Part shown: in pieces, positions 37,398 through 46,340 of the stretch | How positions within the stretch are numbered: position 1 is the first letter of the stretch | Layout of the letters: each line of letters opens with the position of its first letter | Source: Rarobacter faecitabidus | Lineage (GTDB): Bacteria > Actinomycetota > Actinomycetes > Actinomycetales > Cellulomonadaceae | Length of the DNA: 64,000 nt | Direction: 5' to 3' | NCBI RefSeq assembly: GCF_006716265.1 | Contig: NZ_VFOS01000002.1 | Location: forward strand, 124,001 to 188,000 | The notes under the pieces: model-generated | Database searches by the model: none | What the model saw: only the letters and a program-made list of their open reading frames with translations | What the model was told of the DNA's origin: nothing | Position numbers and translations under genes: made by a program

Positions 37398-37808
37398 TCA
37401 GCGCATCAGCCGGCCGATGGCGGCGCTGACCTCGGCGAACTTCGCTTCGGCGACCTCGCCCCCCTCGCGGGCCGCGTCGGCCACGCAGTGCCGCAGGTGG
37501 TCGTCGAGTAGCCCGCCCGCCACCGATTTCAGCGCGGAGGTGAGCGCAGAGATCTGCGTGAGGATGTCGATGCAGTACTGCTCCTCGTCGATCATCCGGT
37601 GGATGCCGCGCGCCTGCCCCTCGATGCGCTTGAGGCGCGCGAGGTAGCGATCCTTGTCGGAGATGTAGCCGTGCCCGTGATGATCGGCAGGCTCGCTGTG
37701 GTGGGGCGACTCGTCCGCAGGAATCGGCGCGACGGAAGCCCCCGCGCCGCGCGCCGACGCCGCAGATCCGCCCATGCCTGGATCCAGGTGGGATGCTTCA
37801 GTGGTCAT
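37398..37808 (-). CDS. csoR: CsoR-family copper-sensing repressor
   Basis: A 136-residue DUF156 regulator. The last 90 residues hold the family core: DRYLARLKRIEGQARGIHRM, then QYCIDILTQISAL and DDHLRHCVADA. These supply the Cys-His-Cys set that binds Cu(I) and releases the operator. The N-terminal 45 residues are a disordered, His-containing extension (HHSEPADHHGHG) that may help bind metal. It is the last gene of the copA-copB-csoR operon and overlaps copB by 11 bases. The operator is the CATACCCC palindrome before copA. Confidence 0.93.
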   Translation of the reverse strand: MTTEASHLDPGMGGSAASARGAGASVAPIPADESPHHSEPADHHGHGYISDKDRYLARLKRIEGQARGIHRMIDEEQYCIDILTQISALTSALKSVAGGLLDDHLRHCVADAAREGGEVAEAKFAEVSAAIGRLMR

Positions 37809-40059
37809 GGCTAGATGTTCCTTGGTGGTGTTCGCCTGACGGGTGTGGCTGGGGATTCGAGTTCGACTGACGGAATTCCTGGCGTCTCAGCAGTTGCGCA
37901 TTCACGGCGACGACGATGGTCGAGGCGGACATGAGAATCGCTCCGACCGACATCGGCAGCACGAATCCGAGGGGGGCGAGTACTCCGGCGGCGAGCGGCA
38001 CCGAAACAAGGTTGTATCCGGCCGCCCACCCGAGGTTCTGGCGCATCTTCCGGTAGGTGGCCCGAGACAGGTCGATCAGGGATAGCACCGAGCGCGGGTC
38101 GTCGCTGGCGAGGATCAGGCCAGCAGAGGCGATGGCGACGTCCGTACCCGCCCCGATAGCGATTCCCACGCTCGCGGCCGCCAGCGCCGGGGCGTCGTTG
38201 ACGCCGTCGCCGACCATCGCGACGACGCGGCCCTCGTGGACGAGTTTCGCCACTCGCCTCGCCTTGTCCTCCGGCTTGACCTGCGCGTACCAGCGGTCGA
38301 TGCCGAGGCGTTCCGCCACCGATCTCGCGACCGTCTCGGCATCGCCGGTCATCATGATCACTTCCAGGCCGCGCGCGTGCAGTTCACGCACGGCCGCGAT
38401 CGACTCGTCGCGAATCGCATCGGCCAGGGCAATGGCCCCTATCACCTCCCCGCCGGCTATCACACTGAGGATCGTGGCACCGCCCTCGTCCCACTGGTGC
38501 GCCGCTTGGAGCCGCTGGAGTCCGGCGTCCGCAAGCATCGCGGGCCCGCCGACGGCGATCCGGCTTCCCGCAACGATCGCGGTCACCCCGTGAGCGGGTG
38601 ACGAGTTGAACTCGGTCGCAGGCGGCAGTTCGAGGCCACGATCGCGGGCGGCGCGCACGAGCGCGCGAGCGAGCGGGTGCTCGCTCGGCGCCTCGGCCGC
38701 GGCAGCGACGGTGAGCAGTCGCGCCTCGTCCCAGTCGCGGGCGGCGGATATCCCGACGACCTCTGGCTCGCCGCGGGTCAGCGTGCCGGTCTTGTCGAAG
38801 ACCACCGCGTCGACCAGGCGCATGCGTTCGAGGGCGAGCCGATCTGCGACGAGAATCCCTGAGCGGGCCGCCTTCTGCGTCGCGATGGAAACGACGAGCG
38901 GAATCGCCAGACCGAGCGCGTGCGGGCAGGCGATGACCAGTACGGTGATGGCGCGCACAACGGCCTCGTCGGGTTGGTGGACCGCCGTCCAGATGATCGC
39001 CGTGATCGCGGCGGCGGCGAGGGCGAACCAGAAGAGCCAGCCCGCAGCCCGGTCGGCCAGTCGTTGAGCGCGGGACGATGACTCCTGCGCCTGCGCCACC
39101 AATCGGCCGATTCCGGCCAGCGCCGTGTCGTCGCCGGTCGCCGTCACCTTAATGCGAAGCCCGGAGTCCGTGGCGATCGTCCCGGCAACGACGCGCGAGC
39201 CGCGCTCCCGGCGCACCGGCACGGACTCGCCGGTGACCATTGCCTCGTCCACCGCCGCTGCACCATCTGTGACCTCGCCGTCCGCGGGGATCCTTCCGCC
39301 GGGCCTGACGATGACCTCGTCGCCGACTTCGAGTTCGCCGGGCGGGACGTATTCGCTGCCCGACTCCGTCACTCGTTCGGCTCGATCCGGCAGCAGTGCC
39401 TCAAGCGCATCGAGGGCGCCCGACGTCTGCGCGAGCGACCGCATCTCGAGCCAGTGACCGGCAAGCATGATGACGATGAGGAGCGCCAGCTCCCACCAGA
39501 AGTCGAGGCCGTGGTCGAGCAGGTGGAGCGAGGCCCCCAAGGACGAGCCGAACGCGACCGTGATGGCGGTTGCGATCAGCAGCATCATCCCGGGCTTGCG
39601 CGACCGGATCTCGGTGACGGCTCCCGTGAGGAATGGCCTGCCTCCCCACAGGTACATGACGGTGCCGAGGACCGGTGAGACCCAGAGGAACGGCCCGGAA
39701 TCCGGCAGGTCGTAGCCGAGGAGTTCGGCGAACATGGGGGACAGGACGACCACCGGCACGGCGACGATGCTCATCAGGATGAACAAGCGCCTGAACATCC
39801 CGGCGTGATGCGCCATGTGCCCGTTGCCCATCGAACCGTGACCCATTGCAGCGTGATCCATCGCGTCGTGCCCCATCGAACCGTGCCCCCTGTCGGCGTG
39901 CCCCGCCTCGCCCGGGTCCGCACGGTCGTTGGCGGCGCCGTCTCGGCCGATCACATCGTGATCGGCGCCATGCTGCCCATCGCCGTGATGCATGTGCCCC
40001 ATGGATTCGTGTGTCATGTGCTCGTGCTGGGCGTCCTCATGCTCGTTCATATCTAGCAA
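37798..40059 (-). CDS. copB: Copper-translocating P-type ATPase, CopB-like (CPH type)
   Basis: A 753-residue P1B-type ATPase. The N-terminus (1-88) has no HMA domain but is very rich in His and Met (GHGSMGHDAMDHAAMGHGS), typical of CopB pumps. The transmembrane metal site reads VIACPHALGLAIP, the CPH form linked to Cu(II)/Cu(I) export. VTGESVPV (actuator TGE), DKTGTLTRG (phosphorylated Asp) and MVGDGVNDAPAL (hinge) are all intact. It starts three bases after the copA stop, so the operon holds two pumps with different selectivity. Neighbouring csoR supports a copper role. Confidence 0.93.
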   Translation of the reverse strand: MLDMNEHEDAQHEHMTHESMGHMHHGDGQHGADHDVIGRDGAANDRADPGEAGHADRGHGSMGHDAMDHAAMGHGSMGNGHMAHHAGMFRRLFILMSIVAVPVVVLSPMFAELLGYDLPDSGPFLWVSPVLGTVMYLWGGRPFLTGAVTEIRSRKPGMMLLIATAITVAFGSSLGASLHLLDHGLDFWWELALLIVIMLAGHWLEMRSLAQTSGALDALEALLPDRAERVTESGSEYVPPGELEVGDEVIVRPGGRIPADGEVTDGAAAVDEAMVTGESVPVRRERGSRVVAGTIATDSGLRIKVTATGDDTALAGIGRLVAQAQESSSRAQRLADRAAGWLFWFALAAAAITAIIWTAVHQPDEAVVRAITVLVIACPHALGLAIPLVVSIATQKAARSGILVADRLALERMRLVDAVVFDKTGTLTRGEPEVVGISAARDWDEARLLTVAAAAEAPSEHPLARALVRAARDRGLELPPATEFNSSPAHGVTAIVAGSRIAVGGPAMLADAGLQRLQAAHQWDEGGATILSVIAGGEVIGAIALADAIRDESIAAVRELHARGLEVIMMTGDAETVARSVAERLGIDRWYAQVKPEDKARRVAKLVHEGRVVAMVGDGVNDAPALAAASVGIAIGAGTDVAIASAGLILASDDPRSVLSLIDLSRATYRKMRQNLGWAAGYNLVSVPLAAGVLAPLGFVLPMSVGAILMSASTIVVAVNAQLLRRQEFRQSNSNPQPHPSGEHHQGTSSHDH

Positions 40060-40062
40060 CCC

Positions 40063-42363
40063 CTACTCGAAGCGGCGCAGCCGCAGTGAATTTCCTACGA
40101 CGAACACCGAGGAGAAAGCCATGGCGGCGCCCGCCAGCATCGGATTGAGCAGTCCGAGCGCCGCCAGCGGAATGGCCGCGGTGTTGTAGGCGAAGGCCCA
40201 GAACAGGTTCGTCTTGATGGTGCGAAGCGTCGCGCGCGAGAGCCGGATCGCGTCGGCGGCCACGCGCAGGTCCCCGCGCACGAGGGTCAGATCGGATGCG
40301 TGGATAGCCGCGTCCGTACCCGTGCCCATGGCCAGGCCAAGGTCGGCGGTGGCCAGTGCGGGCGCGTCATTGATGCCGTCGCCGATCATCGCGACGACGT
40401 GCCCCTCGGCTTGGAGCCGCTCGATGACGGCGACCTTGCCGGCGGGCAGGACGTCGGCGATGACCTCATCGATGCCCACCTGCGCCGCCACGGATCGGGC
40501 AACGGTGTCGTTGTCGCCCGTGAGTAGGATCGGCGTGAGCCCCAGTCCCGTCAACCGGGCGATGGCCGCGCCGCTCGTCTCCTTGACGGCATCCGCAATC
40601 ACGATGACGCCCCGCACGCGGCCGTCCCAGCCGACTGCGATGACGGTAGATCCGAACTCCTGTGCGGTCCGGGCCCTGTCCCCAAGGTCGCCGGGCAGCG
40701 CCATCCCCTCCTGAGCCAGGAGCGACGGCCGCCCGACGATCACCGCGCGTCCCTCGACCACGCCGCGCACGCCCAGCCCTTCGAGATTGCGGAAGTCGGA
40801 CACGGGCGGGAGCGACGGCGGGTCTGCGCCCGGATCCTGCGCTTCGCCCTGCGCTTCCGTCAGCGCCTCCCGGGCGCGATGCACCACCGCCTGCGCGATC
40901 GGGTGCTCGGACGCCGCCTCGAGCGCGCCGGCGACTCGCAGCAATTCGGTACGGTTCACGTCAGCGGCGGAGAACTCGTCCGTCACCGACATGCGGCCGG
41001 TCGTCACCGTGCCGGTCTTGTCGAGCACGATCGTGTCCACACGCCGGGTCGATTCCAGCACCTCGGGCCCCTTGATCAGGATGCCCATTCCGGCGCCGCG
41101 ACCCGTGCCGACCAGGAGCGCCGTCGGGGTTGCGAGGCCGAGCGCGCAGGGGCACGCGATGATCAGCACGGCGACGGCAGCGGTGAAGGCGGAGGCAGCC
41201 GGATACCCGGCGGCGAGCCACGCGACGAGCGTGACGATAGCGATGCCCATCACTACGGGGACGAAGACGCCGGAGATGCGATCCGCGAGCCGCTGGATGT
41301 CGGCCTTCCCGGATTGCGCCTGCTCGACCATTCGCGCCATCTGGGCCAGTTGCGTGTGCTCGCCCACGCGCGCCGCGCGCACCACGAGCCTGCCCGATAC
41401 GTTCACGGTGGCGCCGGTAACGGCGTCGCCGGGCCCGACGTCGACCGGCACGGGTTCGCCGGTCAGCATGGACGAGTCCACCGCCGACCCTCCCGCGATC
41501 ACGATGCCGTCGGTCGCGATCTTCTCCCCGGGCCGGACGATGAACTCGTCCCCGACCGCGAGCTGCGCAGTCGGGATGAGGGTCTCGATCCCGTCGCGCA
41601 GCACCGAAACCCGCTTGGCGCCGAGGTCCAACAATTCGCGTAGCGCGGCCCCGGCCCGACGCTTGGAGCGCTTCTCGAAGTAGCGGCCGAGCAGGATGAA
41701 GGTGGTCACACCCGCGGCGACCTCGAGGTAAATGTTCGCCGCGCCGTCAGAGCGCTGCACGGTCAGCGAGAAGGCGTGGCGCATACCGGGCGCACCAGCC
41801 ATGCCGAAGAACAGCGCGTACAGCGACCACACGAATGCCGCGAGGGTTCCCATCGAGATGAGCGTGTCCATGGTCGCCGCGCCGTGGCGCAGGTTGATCC
41901 AGGTCGCGCGGTGAATAGGCCACGCCGCCCACACGACGACCGGCGCGGCGAGCGTCAGCGAAAGCCACTGCCAGTTGTCGAACTGCAGCGCGGGGATCAT
42001 CGACATCGCGATCACGGGAATGGCGAGCGCGGCCGAGACGATCACGCGGTGACGGAGGTCCGCGAGTTCCCGGTCCTGGGCCTGTTCGGCAGCGTTGGCG
42101 GGGGGATTTTCGGACGAGTTCTCCGTCGCGACCTGCGGAGCCGGCGGCAGTGTGGCCGTGTAGCCGGTGTCCTCGACGACCTTGATGAGCTCGGCTGGAT
42201 CGATCTCGGCGGGGGCGGTGAGAGTGGCCTTCTCGGTGGCGTAGTTGACGGCGGCCTCGACCCCGTCCACGCGGTTGAGTTTCTTCTCGATGCGGTTGGC
42301 GCAGGAGGCACACGACATGCCGCCGATGTCGAACGTCAGATGCTGCAATGCCGGTTGCGCCAT
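40063..42363 (-). CDS. copA: Cu(I)-exporting P-type ATPase CopA
   Basis: A 766-residue P1B-1 ATPase. A single HMA domain at the N-terminus carries [12 protein letters not shown] (about 14-25) and receives Cu(I) from CopZ. The membrane site is CPC ([16 protein letters not shown]). [19 protein letters not shown], the SEHPIAQAV nucleotide-binding motif and [12 protein letters not shown] complete the catalytic cycle. A CsoR box overlaps its promoter and lies nine bases before the ATG. A -10 box TATGCT six bases before the ATG suggests leaderless expression. It is the first gene of the copA-copB-csoR operon. Confidence 0.96.
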   Translation of the reverse strand: MAQPALQHLTFDIGGMSCASCANRIEKKLNRVDGVEAAVNYATEKATLTAPAEIDPAELIKVVEDTGYTATLPPAPQVATENSSENPPANAAEQAQDRELADLRHRVIVSAALAIPVIAMSMIPALQFDNWQWLSLTLAAPVVVWAAWPIHRATWINLRHGAATMDTLISMGTLAAFVWSLYALFFGMAGAPGMRHAFSLTVQRSDGAANIYLEVAAGVTTFILLGRYFEKRSKRRAGAALRELLDLGAKRVSVLRDGIETLIPTAQLAVGDEFIVRPGEKIATDGIVIAGGSAVDSSMLTGEPVPVDVGPGDAVTGATVNVSGRLVVRAARVGEHTQLAQMARMVEQAQSGKADIQRLADRISGVFVPVVMGIAIVTLVAWLAAGYPAASAFTAAVAVLIIACPCALGLATPTALLVGTGRGAGMGILIKGPEVLESTRRVDTIVLDKTGTVTTGRMSVTDEFSAADVNRTELLRVAGALEAASEHPIAQAVVHRAREALTEAQGEAQDPGADPPSLPPVSDFRNLEGLGVRGVVEGRAVIVGRPSLLAQEGMALPGDLGDRARTAQEFGSTVIAVGWDGRVRGVIVIADAVKETSGAAIARLTGLGLTPILLTGDNDTVARSVAAQVGIDEVIADVLPAGKVAVIERLQAEGHVVAMIGDGINDAPALATADLGLAMGTGTDAAIHASDLTLVRGDLRVAADAIRLSRATLRTIKTNLFWAFAYNTAAIPLAALGLLNPMLAGAAMAFSSVFVVGNSLRLRRFE

Positions 42364-42369
42364 GCACCC

Positions 42370-42375
42370 AGCATA
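42370..42375 (-). promoter_or_regulatory. -10 box TATGCT of the copA promoter
   Basis: On the minus strand TATGCT precedes the copA ATG by six bases and overlaps the edge of the CsoR palindrome. Confidence 0.5.
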
Positions 42376-42390
42376 CCCCCTAGGGGTATG
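42372..42390 (-). promoter_or_regulatory. CsoR operator of the copper operon
   Basis: CATACCCCCTAGGGGTATG has 8-bp arms around CTA and matches the classical CsoR box (TACCCC...GGGGTA). It overlaps the -10 and spacer of the copA promoter. Confidence 0.85.
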
Positions 42391-42447
42391 TTTAGCCGGT
42401 GGCTGGTGGCCCGAGGTCTACGGCGAGCGGATCAACCGGGATTCGGG

Positions 42448-44142
42448 TCAGGCGCCGAAGAACTCGTCCCGCCGCACGCTCACCACACCGGCACGGCGCA
42501 GTTCGTGCGCCGTCGACCGCACCATCGCGGGCGGGCCCGACACGAAGGCGGAGCGCCAGACGACATCGCCCACGTGCTCGGCGAGGAGGTCGCTCGTGAT
42601 GCGGCGGGACTCCACGATCGTCCACGTCGGATCGGATCTCTCCGCCAGCATCGCCCCGTCGAGACCAGATCCAGGATCCGTGACGAGCACGACCCGCACT
42701 CCGCTCGCGCGGAGCAGACCCTCGCCGAGCACCACGCCCGCCGAGCCGATCTGATACAGCACGACGATGTCCCGCCCGCCGCAGGAGGGGCCCAGGTCCG
42801 CCAGGAACGCCAGCAGCGGCGTGATGCCGATGCCGCCGCCGACCAGCAGCAACGGCGTCTCGCGCTCGAGTGGCAGGGTGAACGATCCGCCCGCCCGCGT
42901 GATTCGCACCCGGGTGCCGACCTCGGACGAGGCCAGCGCGCGCTTGAATCGGCTCGGGCGCGCTGGCAGCCTGGTCAGGACGGTGAGCTCGCCAGGCGCG
43001 CTGTCCCCGTAGCGGGGAACGCGATCGCCGGGCACGGTCATCCTGCCCCTGATCGGCGTGAAAATGCGCCTGGCGCCCCGCCGATCGAATCCGCCGCGCG
43101 CGAGTTGCACCTCGACCCACTGACCGGGATCGAGTGCCAAGTCCCGGTCTGGCAGCAGCGTTACACCCAGCACGCCCCGACCGGCACCGGAGTCGGCCGC
43201 CGCGCCGGATCGCGCCACCACGCGGGCCCAGGTCGCGCGCGGCCTGCCCAGCGCGAACGCGATGACGTTTCCGGCGATCAGCACGAGTTCGGGAGAGGTG
43301 ACGATGTGCACCGCGCCCAGGTCCACGCGTACCGGGAGGGCAATCGCCGCAATCATCGCGGTGCCCGCCACCCACCGGTGCCACACGCGCCGGGGTGCCG
43401 TCATCGGCTCGGTGACCATGAAGGCGGCCCAGAACAGCCAGGGATAGGACAGCAGCGCCGTGCGCGCGGCCTCCTGGACCGCCACGCCGTCGCCGATCAG
43501 GGTCACCGTTGTCACGGCGGTCGCAGCGAGCCACATCGACGCGGCGAACCGCAGCGTCCCGCTGCGCCGCGTCACCGCCAGGGCCGCGAGAATCACCGGG
43601 ATGATGAGGATGGACGATCCCACCCACCAGATCACGGCAGCCTTGCCCGTGACCGCAAGCACGACGGCGCCCACGGCTGCCGGGTTGAAGATGTGCGCCC
43701 CGCGCCAGACAGCCAAGTACTTCGAGGCCGCAGCGATGGCCGCGCCAGCGGCGTACCAGGCGAGGGTAGCGGGATCGGTCGAAGGCCAGAAGAGGAAGAA
43801 CAGCAAAAGCGCGGTGATAAGGGCGGATTCGGGTAGTGGTCGACGTCGCACGACGAAGCCGCCCAGCCAAGTCACTGCCACGCTGACGACGATCAGCACA
43901 CCAAGCGTTGCGAGCATCGCCACCGGGTCGAACGGCAACTCGTCCGCGGCGGCCAGGGCGATGGCAATGGCCGCCAGTGCGGCCAGGAGCACCAGGGTCA
44001 GCCGGTGCATGGACTGGCGAGCCAGGAGGTCATCGGCGGCGCTCAGCCAACGTCGCCCCGCGTCCGCGAGTCGCCGGTCAGACGGGAGTGCCGCGCCCGC
44101 CGCCGCGACAGGGCGAGAGTCGGCCGCCTCAAGTTCAGTCAT
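42448..44142 (-). CDS. RnfD/NqrB-like membrane protein fused to a ferredoxin-NADP reductase-type domain
   Basis: A 564-residue protein; its ATG overlaps the apbE stop (ATGA). The first 320 residues hold about eight to ten membrane helices, with the RnfD/NqrB-like segments ALLLFFLFWPS, YLAVWRGAHIFNPAAVG and MVTEPMTAPRR. The last 240 residues are a flavoprotein reductase: DPGQWVEVQLARGG, RRIFTPIRG in the FAD-binding position, VGGGIGITPLLAFLADL for NAD(P)H, and the terminal FVSGPPAMV. I do not see the SGAT flavinylation motif of true NqrB/RnfD. It probably passes electrons from cytoplasmic NAD(P)H across the membrane to the FMN lipoprotein coded upstream. Confidence 0.87.
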   Translation of the reverse strand: MTELEAADSRPVAAAGAALPSDRRLADAGRRWLSAADDLLARQSMHRLTLVLLAALAAIAIALAAADELPFDPVAMLATLGVLIVVSVAVTWLGGFVVRRRPLPESALITALLLFFLFWPSTDPATLAWYAAGAAIAAASKYLAVWRGAHIFNPAAVGAVVLAVTGKAAVIWWVGSSILIIPVILAALAVTRRSGTLRFAASMWLAATAVTTVTLIGDGVAVQEAARTALLSYPWLFWAAFMVTEPMTAPRRVWHRWVAGTAMIAAIALPVRVDLGAVHIVTSPELVLIAGNVIAFALGRPRATWARVVARSGAAADSGAGRGVLGVTLLPDRDLALDPGQWVEVQLARGGFDRRGARRIFTPIRGRMTVPGDRVPRYGDSAPGELTVLTRLPARPSRFKRALASSEVGTRVRITRAGGSFTLPLERETPLLLVGGGIGITPLLAFLADLGPSCGGRDIVVLYQIGSAGVVLGEGLLRASGVRVVLVTDPGSGLDGAMLAERSDPTWTIVESRRITSDLLAEHVGDVVWRSAFVSGPPAMVRSTAHELRRAGVVSVRRDEFFGA

Positions 44143-45218
44143 GACAAGTCCTCCACGGTGAAGTTGGCGGACCAGATCGCTCGGCGGTCCGCGTCGAAAC
44201 TCATCGCGGCGCAGCCGAGCTCCGCGGCCACGAGCGCCGGATCGGCGAAGAAGAGCGCCGTCGTCGCGCCGTCGGCGATCATGGCCGACGATGCCATCGC
44301 CCAGGTGGCCAGGGGTGGCCGCGCATTCACCATCGGTGACCCTGCGACGCGTGGCGATCCGGCGTCCACGCTCGCCGGGCGCGCACTCGATCTCGTCGAC
44401 ACGTTTGGCCGCGTCAGGCCGGAGGCGGCGGGCAGCGTCGCTACAGTTCCGCCGAACGATCCTGCCGCCATTGCGGCGCGATCCCCAATGGGAAGCCCGG
44501 TGGCCGCATCGAGAATATGGTGCATGCCGCCTGCCCAGCGGCGCCGGTTCGGCGCCGAGCCCGCCAGTGCAGGCCACTCGCCGTCGCTACGGCCAGCCCC
44601 GCCATTCAGCTCGACAACGCCGATCACGCGACCGGTATCTGCGGGATCCTCCAGCCCCACGCGGAGCGGCTGTACCAGCGACCCGACGACCCGCATGTCA
44701 CCGCCCGCGTCGACGACCGCGCCGCCCGCAAGGGGGGCGTCATCGGCGTCGGAATCGGCCGAGGCCAGCACGCCGGCGACCAGGTCAACGAGTTGGCCCT
44801 TGCCCGCGGCACCCACGTCGATCAACACTCCGGGCTCGCTACGGAGGACTCGTCCATCCAACTCCACGAAGTCCGCGAAAGCCGGGGCCGCCACGGGTTC
44901 GCCGACCGGCCGCAACGTGTACCGCGCGTCGTACCCGAGAGCCTCAAGCGAGCGCCCGATCAGCGGATTGACGGCCCCGCCCGTCAGGTCCCCGAGCCGG
45001 TGATAGAGCTCGAAGAGCTCGCCCGCGTAGGGCGGAACCTCGATCTCGCCCGCGCCCGCCGCGAGCGCGGTCACGGCCGAATCGGGCCGGAAACGGGAGA
45101 ATGTCCGGTCGTATTCGTCGATGACGGCGTGGATGCGCGCCAGGATCTCGGGCGCGATCGGGCGCGGCGTGGACAGCTCCCACCGCGTGCCGATGGCTTC
45201 GAATCCCAGCGAGTGCAC
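44139..45218 (-). CDS. apbE: FAD:protein FMN transferase (ApbE family)
   Basis: A 359-residue enzyme that links FMN covalently to Ser/Thr of partner proteins. Family features: FEAIGTRWEL at the start, EYDRTFSRFRPDS, AVNPLIGRSLEALGYD, VLIDVGAAGKGQLVDLVA and VVDAGGDMRVVG. The product-site GGMHHILDAATGLPI is followed by an insertion of about 45 residues before WAMASSAMIADGATTALFF, where ApbE proteins normally continue directly. No signal peptide is evident, which is unusual because many ApbE proteins are exported lipoproteins. It stands between its likely substrate (the FMN-binding lipoprotein) and the RnfD-FNR fusion. Confidence 0.9.
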   Translation of the reverse strand: MHSLGFEAIGTRWELSTPRPIAPEILARIHAVIDEYDRTFSRFRPDSAVTALAAGAGEIEVPPYAGELFELYHRLGDLTGGAVNPLIGRSLEALGYDARYTLRPVGEPVAAPAFADFVELDGRVLRSEPGVLIDVGAAGKGQLVDLVAGVLASADSDADDAPLAGGAVVDAGGDMRVVGSLVQPLRVGLEDPADTGRVIGVVELNGGAGRSDGEWPALAGSAPNRRRWAGGMHHILDAATGLPIGDRAAMAAGSFGGTVATLPAASGLTRPNVSTRSSARPASVDAGSPRVAGSPMVNARPPLATWAMASSAMIADGATTALFFADPALVAAELGCAAMSFDADRRAIWSANFTVEDLS

Positions 45219-45226
45219 GGCGTTCC

Positions 45227-45745
45227 TCAGGCGCCGGCCTCGGCGGCGATCTCGTCGAGGGCGGCGTTGAAGCCCTGCGAGGTCAGGGACGAGCCGGAAA
45301 CCTTCGACACCTTCGCGTCGGCGAGCGCCTTGCCGACCACCTGATCGGCGACGTTGGCCGCGAAGTCCTCCTGGAAGGCCTGCGAGGTGGCGTCCGAGGC
45401 TTGCGGCGTGACCTCGACTGCGGTGATCACGCCGTTATCGAGCGTCACGGAAACCGCAACCTCCTGCTGGCCACCCGGGCTGCGATAGCCGCCGGTCGCC
45501 GAGTAGGTTCCCGACGCCGAGGATGCCGCCGAGCCGTCTGCGGCGGGGTCCTCGGCGCCGGCGCTGAGGGAATCGTCCGGCGTGCTCGCCTCATCCGTCG
45601 GGGCGGTGCTGGCGGGGTCCTGGGGCGCCGAGGAACTTTCGCCGCCGTCGGAGCATGCGCTCAGGGCGGTGAGGACGAGTGCCGCCACGGCCGTTGTCTT
45701 GGCCGCCGTGCGGCGCGTGCGGACGAGGTCTGTGGGCGTGCGCAT
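45227..45745 (-). CDS. FMN-binding domain lipoprotein
   Basis: A 172-residue exported lipoprotein. A signal peptide ends in the lipobox LTALSAC with Cys31 as lipid anchor. A Ser/Pro/Asp linker (32-78) precedes an FMN_bind domain (about 79-172). The acceptor motif appears as SGSS at 150-153 within VSGSSLTSQGF; the consensus is [S/T]GA[S/T], so the third residue is Ser rather than Ala. It would sit on the outer face of the membrane with a covalent FMN. First gene of the operon with apbE and the RnfD-FNR fusion. GGAAGG before the start is a possible ribosome site. Confidence 0.87.
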   Translation of the reverse strand: MRTPTDLVRTRRTAAKTTAVAALVLTALSACSDGGESSSAPQDPASTAPTDEASTPDDSLSAGAEDPAADGSAASSASGTYSATGGYRSPGGQQEVAVSVTLDNGVITAVEVTPQASDATSQAFQEDFAANVADQVVGKALADAKVSKVSGSSLTSQGFNAALDEIAAEAGA

Positions 45746-45884
45746 GGTGGGCCTTCCGGTCGCTGCGAGATCCGCCCCTCCTCACCGGCGCGATGCGGGT
45801 GGGCCGACCGATCCCTCGTTCAGGATCTAACGGTCACGTTACCGACCAAAGCGGACAGTTTCCGTGGAGTCCGCTGTGAAGCGG

Positions 45885-46340
45885 CTATGCCGCGCGTTCC
45901 CAGGGTTCGACACCGCCCGGCACCGCGGTGAAGATCGGATGGACCGGTAGGGGGCGTCCCTGCGTGACGGATTCGTGCACCCGCGCCGTCGCGACCGGCA
46001 GCCAGTCGATGCTGCGAACCGCCAGCTTCGCCTGGAGATGCGTCCATTCGAAGGCCAACTGATCGGTCGTGACGTCGATGTTCACGTCCGGCGCGACGCG
46101 TTCTATGCGGGAATCGTCGAACGAGTAGCCTCGCCGGTCCGCCTCAAGCCGGATTCCGCGAAGGTACGCACCCACGGCCGCAGCCGGATCGGCTTGCAGC
46201 TTGAAGCGGATCAGTTGCGGATGATTGGTGTACCCCCGGGTGCGGCCCAGCAATACCGCCTGCGCCAGCAGCGCCTCGCGCCAGCAGGCCACCAGCGCCT
46301 GCCGATCGAGTAGCTCCGGGGCGAGGCTCCACATCCTCAT
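45885..46340 (-). CDS. Pyrimidine dimer DNA glycosylase family protein
   Basis: A 151-residue cytoplasmic protein resembling the Pyr_excise family: MRMWSLAPELLDRQALVACW at the start, LLAQAVLLGRTRGYTNHPQL with the conserved NHPQL, and a C-terminal HPIFTAVPGGVEPWE. The family includes T4 endonuclease V, which incises DNA at cyclobutane dimers; many bacterial members are annotated only by homology. Its ATG overlaps the stop of the MMPL gene by four bases, an odd partner for a repair enzyme. Confidence 0.85.
   Translation of the reverse strand: MRMWSLAPELLDRQALVACWREALLAQAVLLGRTRGYTNHPQLIRFKLQADPAAAVGAYLRGIRLEADRRGYSFDDSRIERVAPDVNIDVTTDQLAFEWTHLQAKLAVRSIDWLPVATARVHESVTQGRPLPVHPIFTAVPGGVEPWERAA

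Noticed and set aside
41776-43836. Long plus-strand open frame of 686 codons
   Set aside because: It is antisense to copA and the RnfD-FNR gene, rich in Arg/His/Gly with no fold or motif; a typical shadow in GC-rich DNA.
45831-45844. CGGTCACGTTACCG near the FMN lipoprotein promoter as an operator
   Set aside because: Only four-base arms are perfect and no regulator is nearby; not enough to report as a site.
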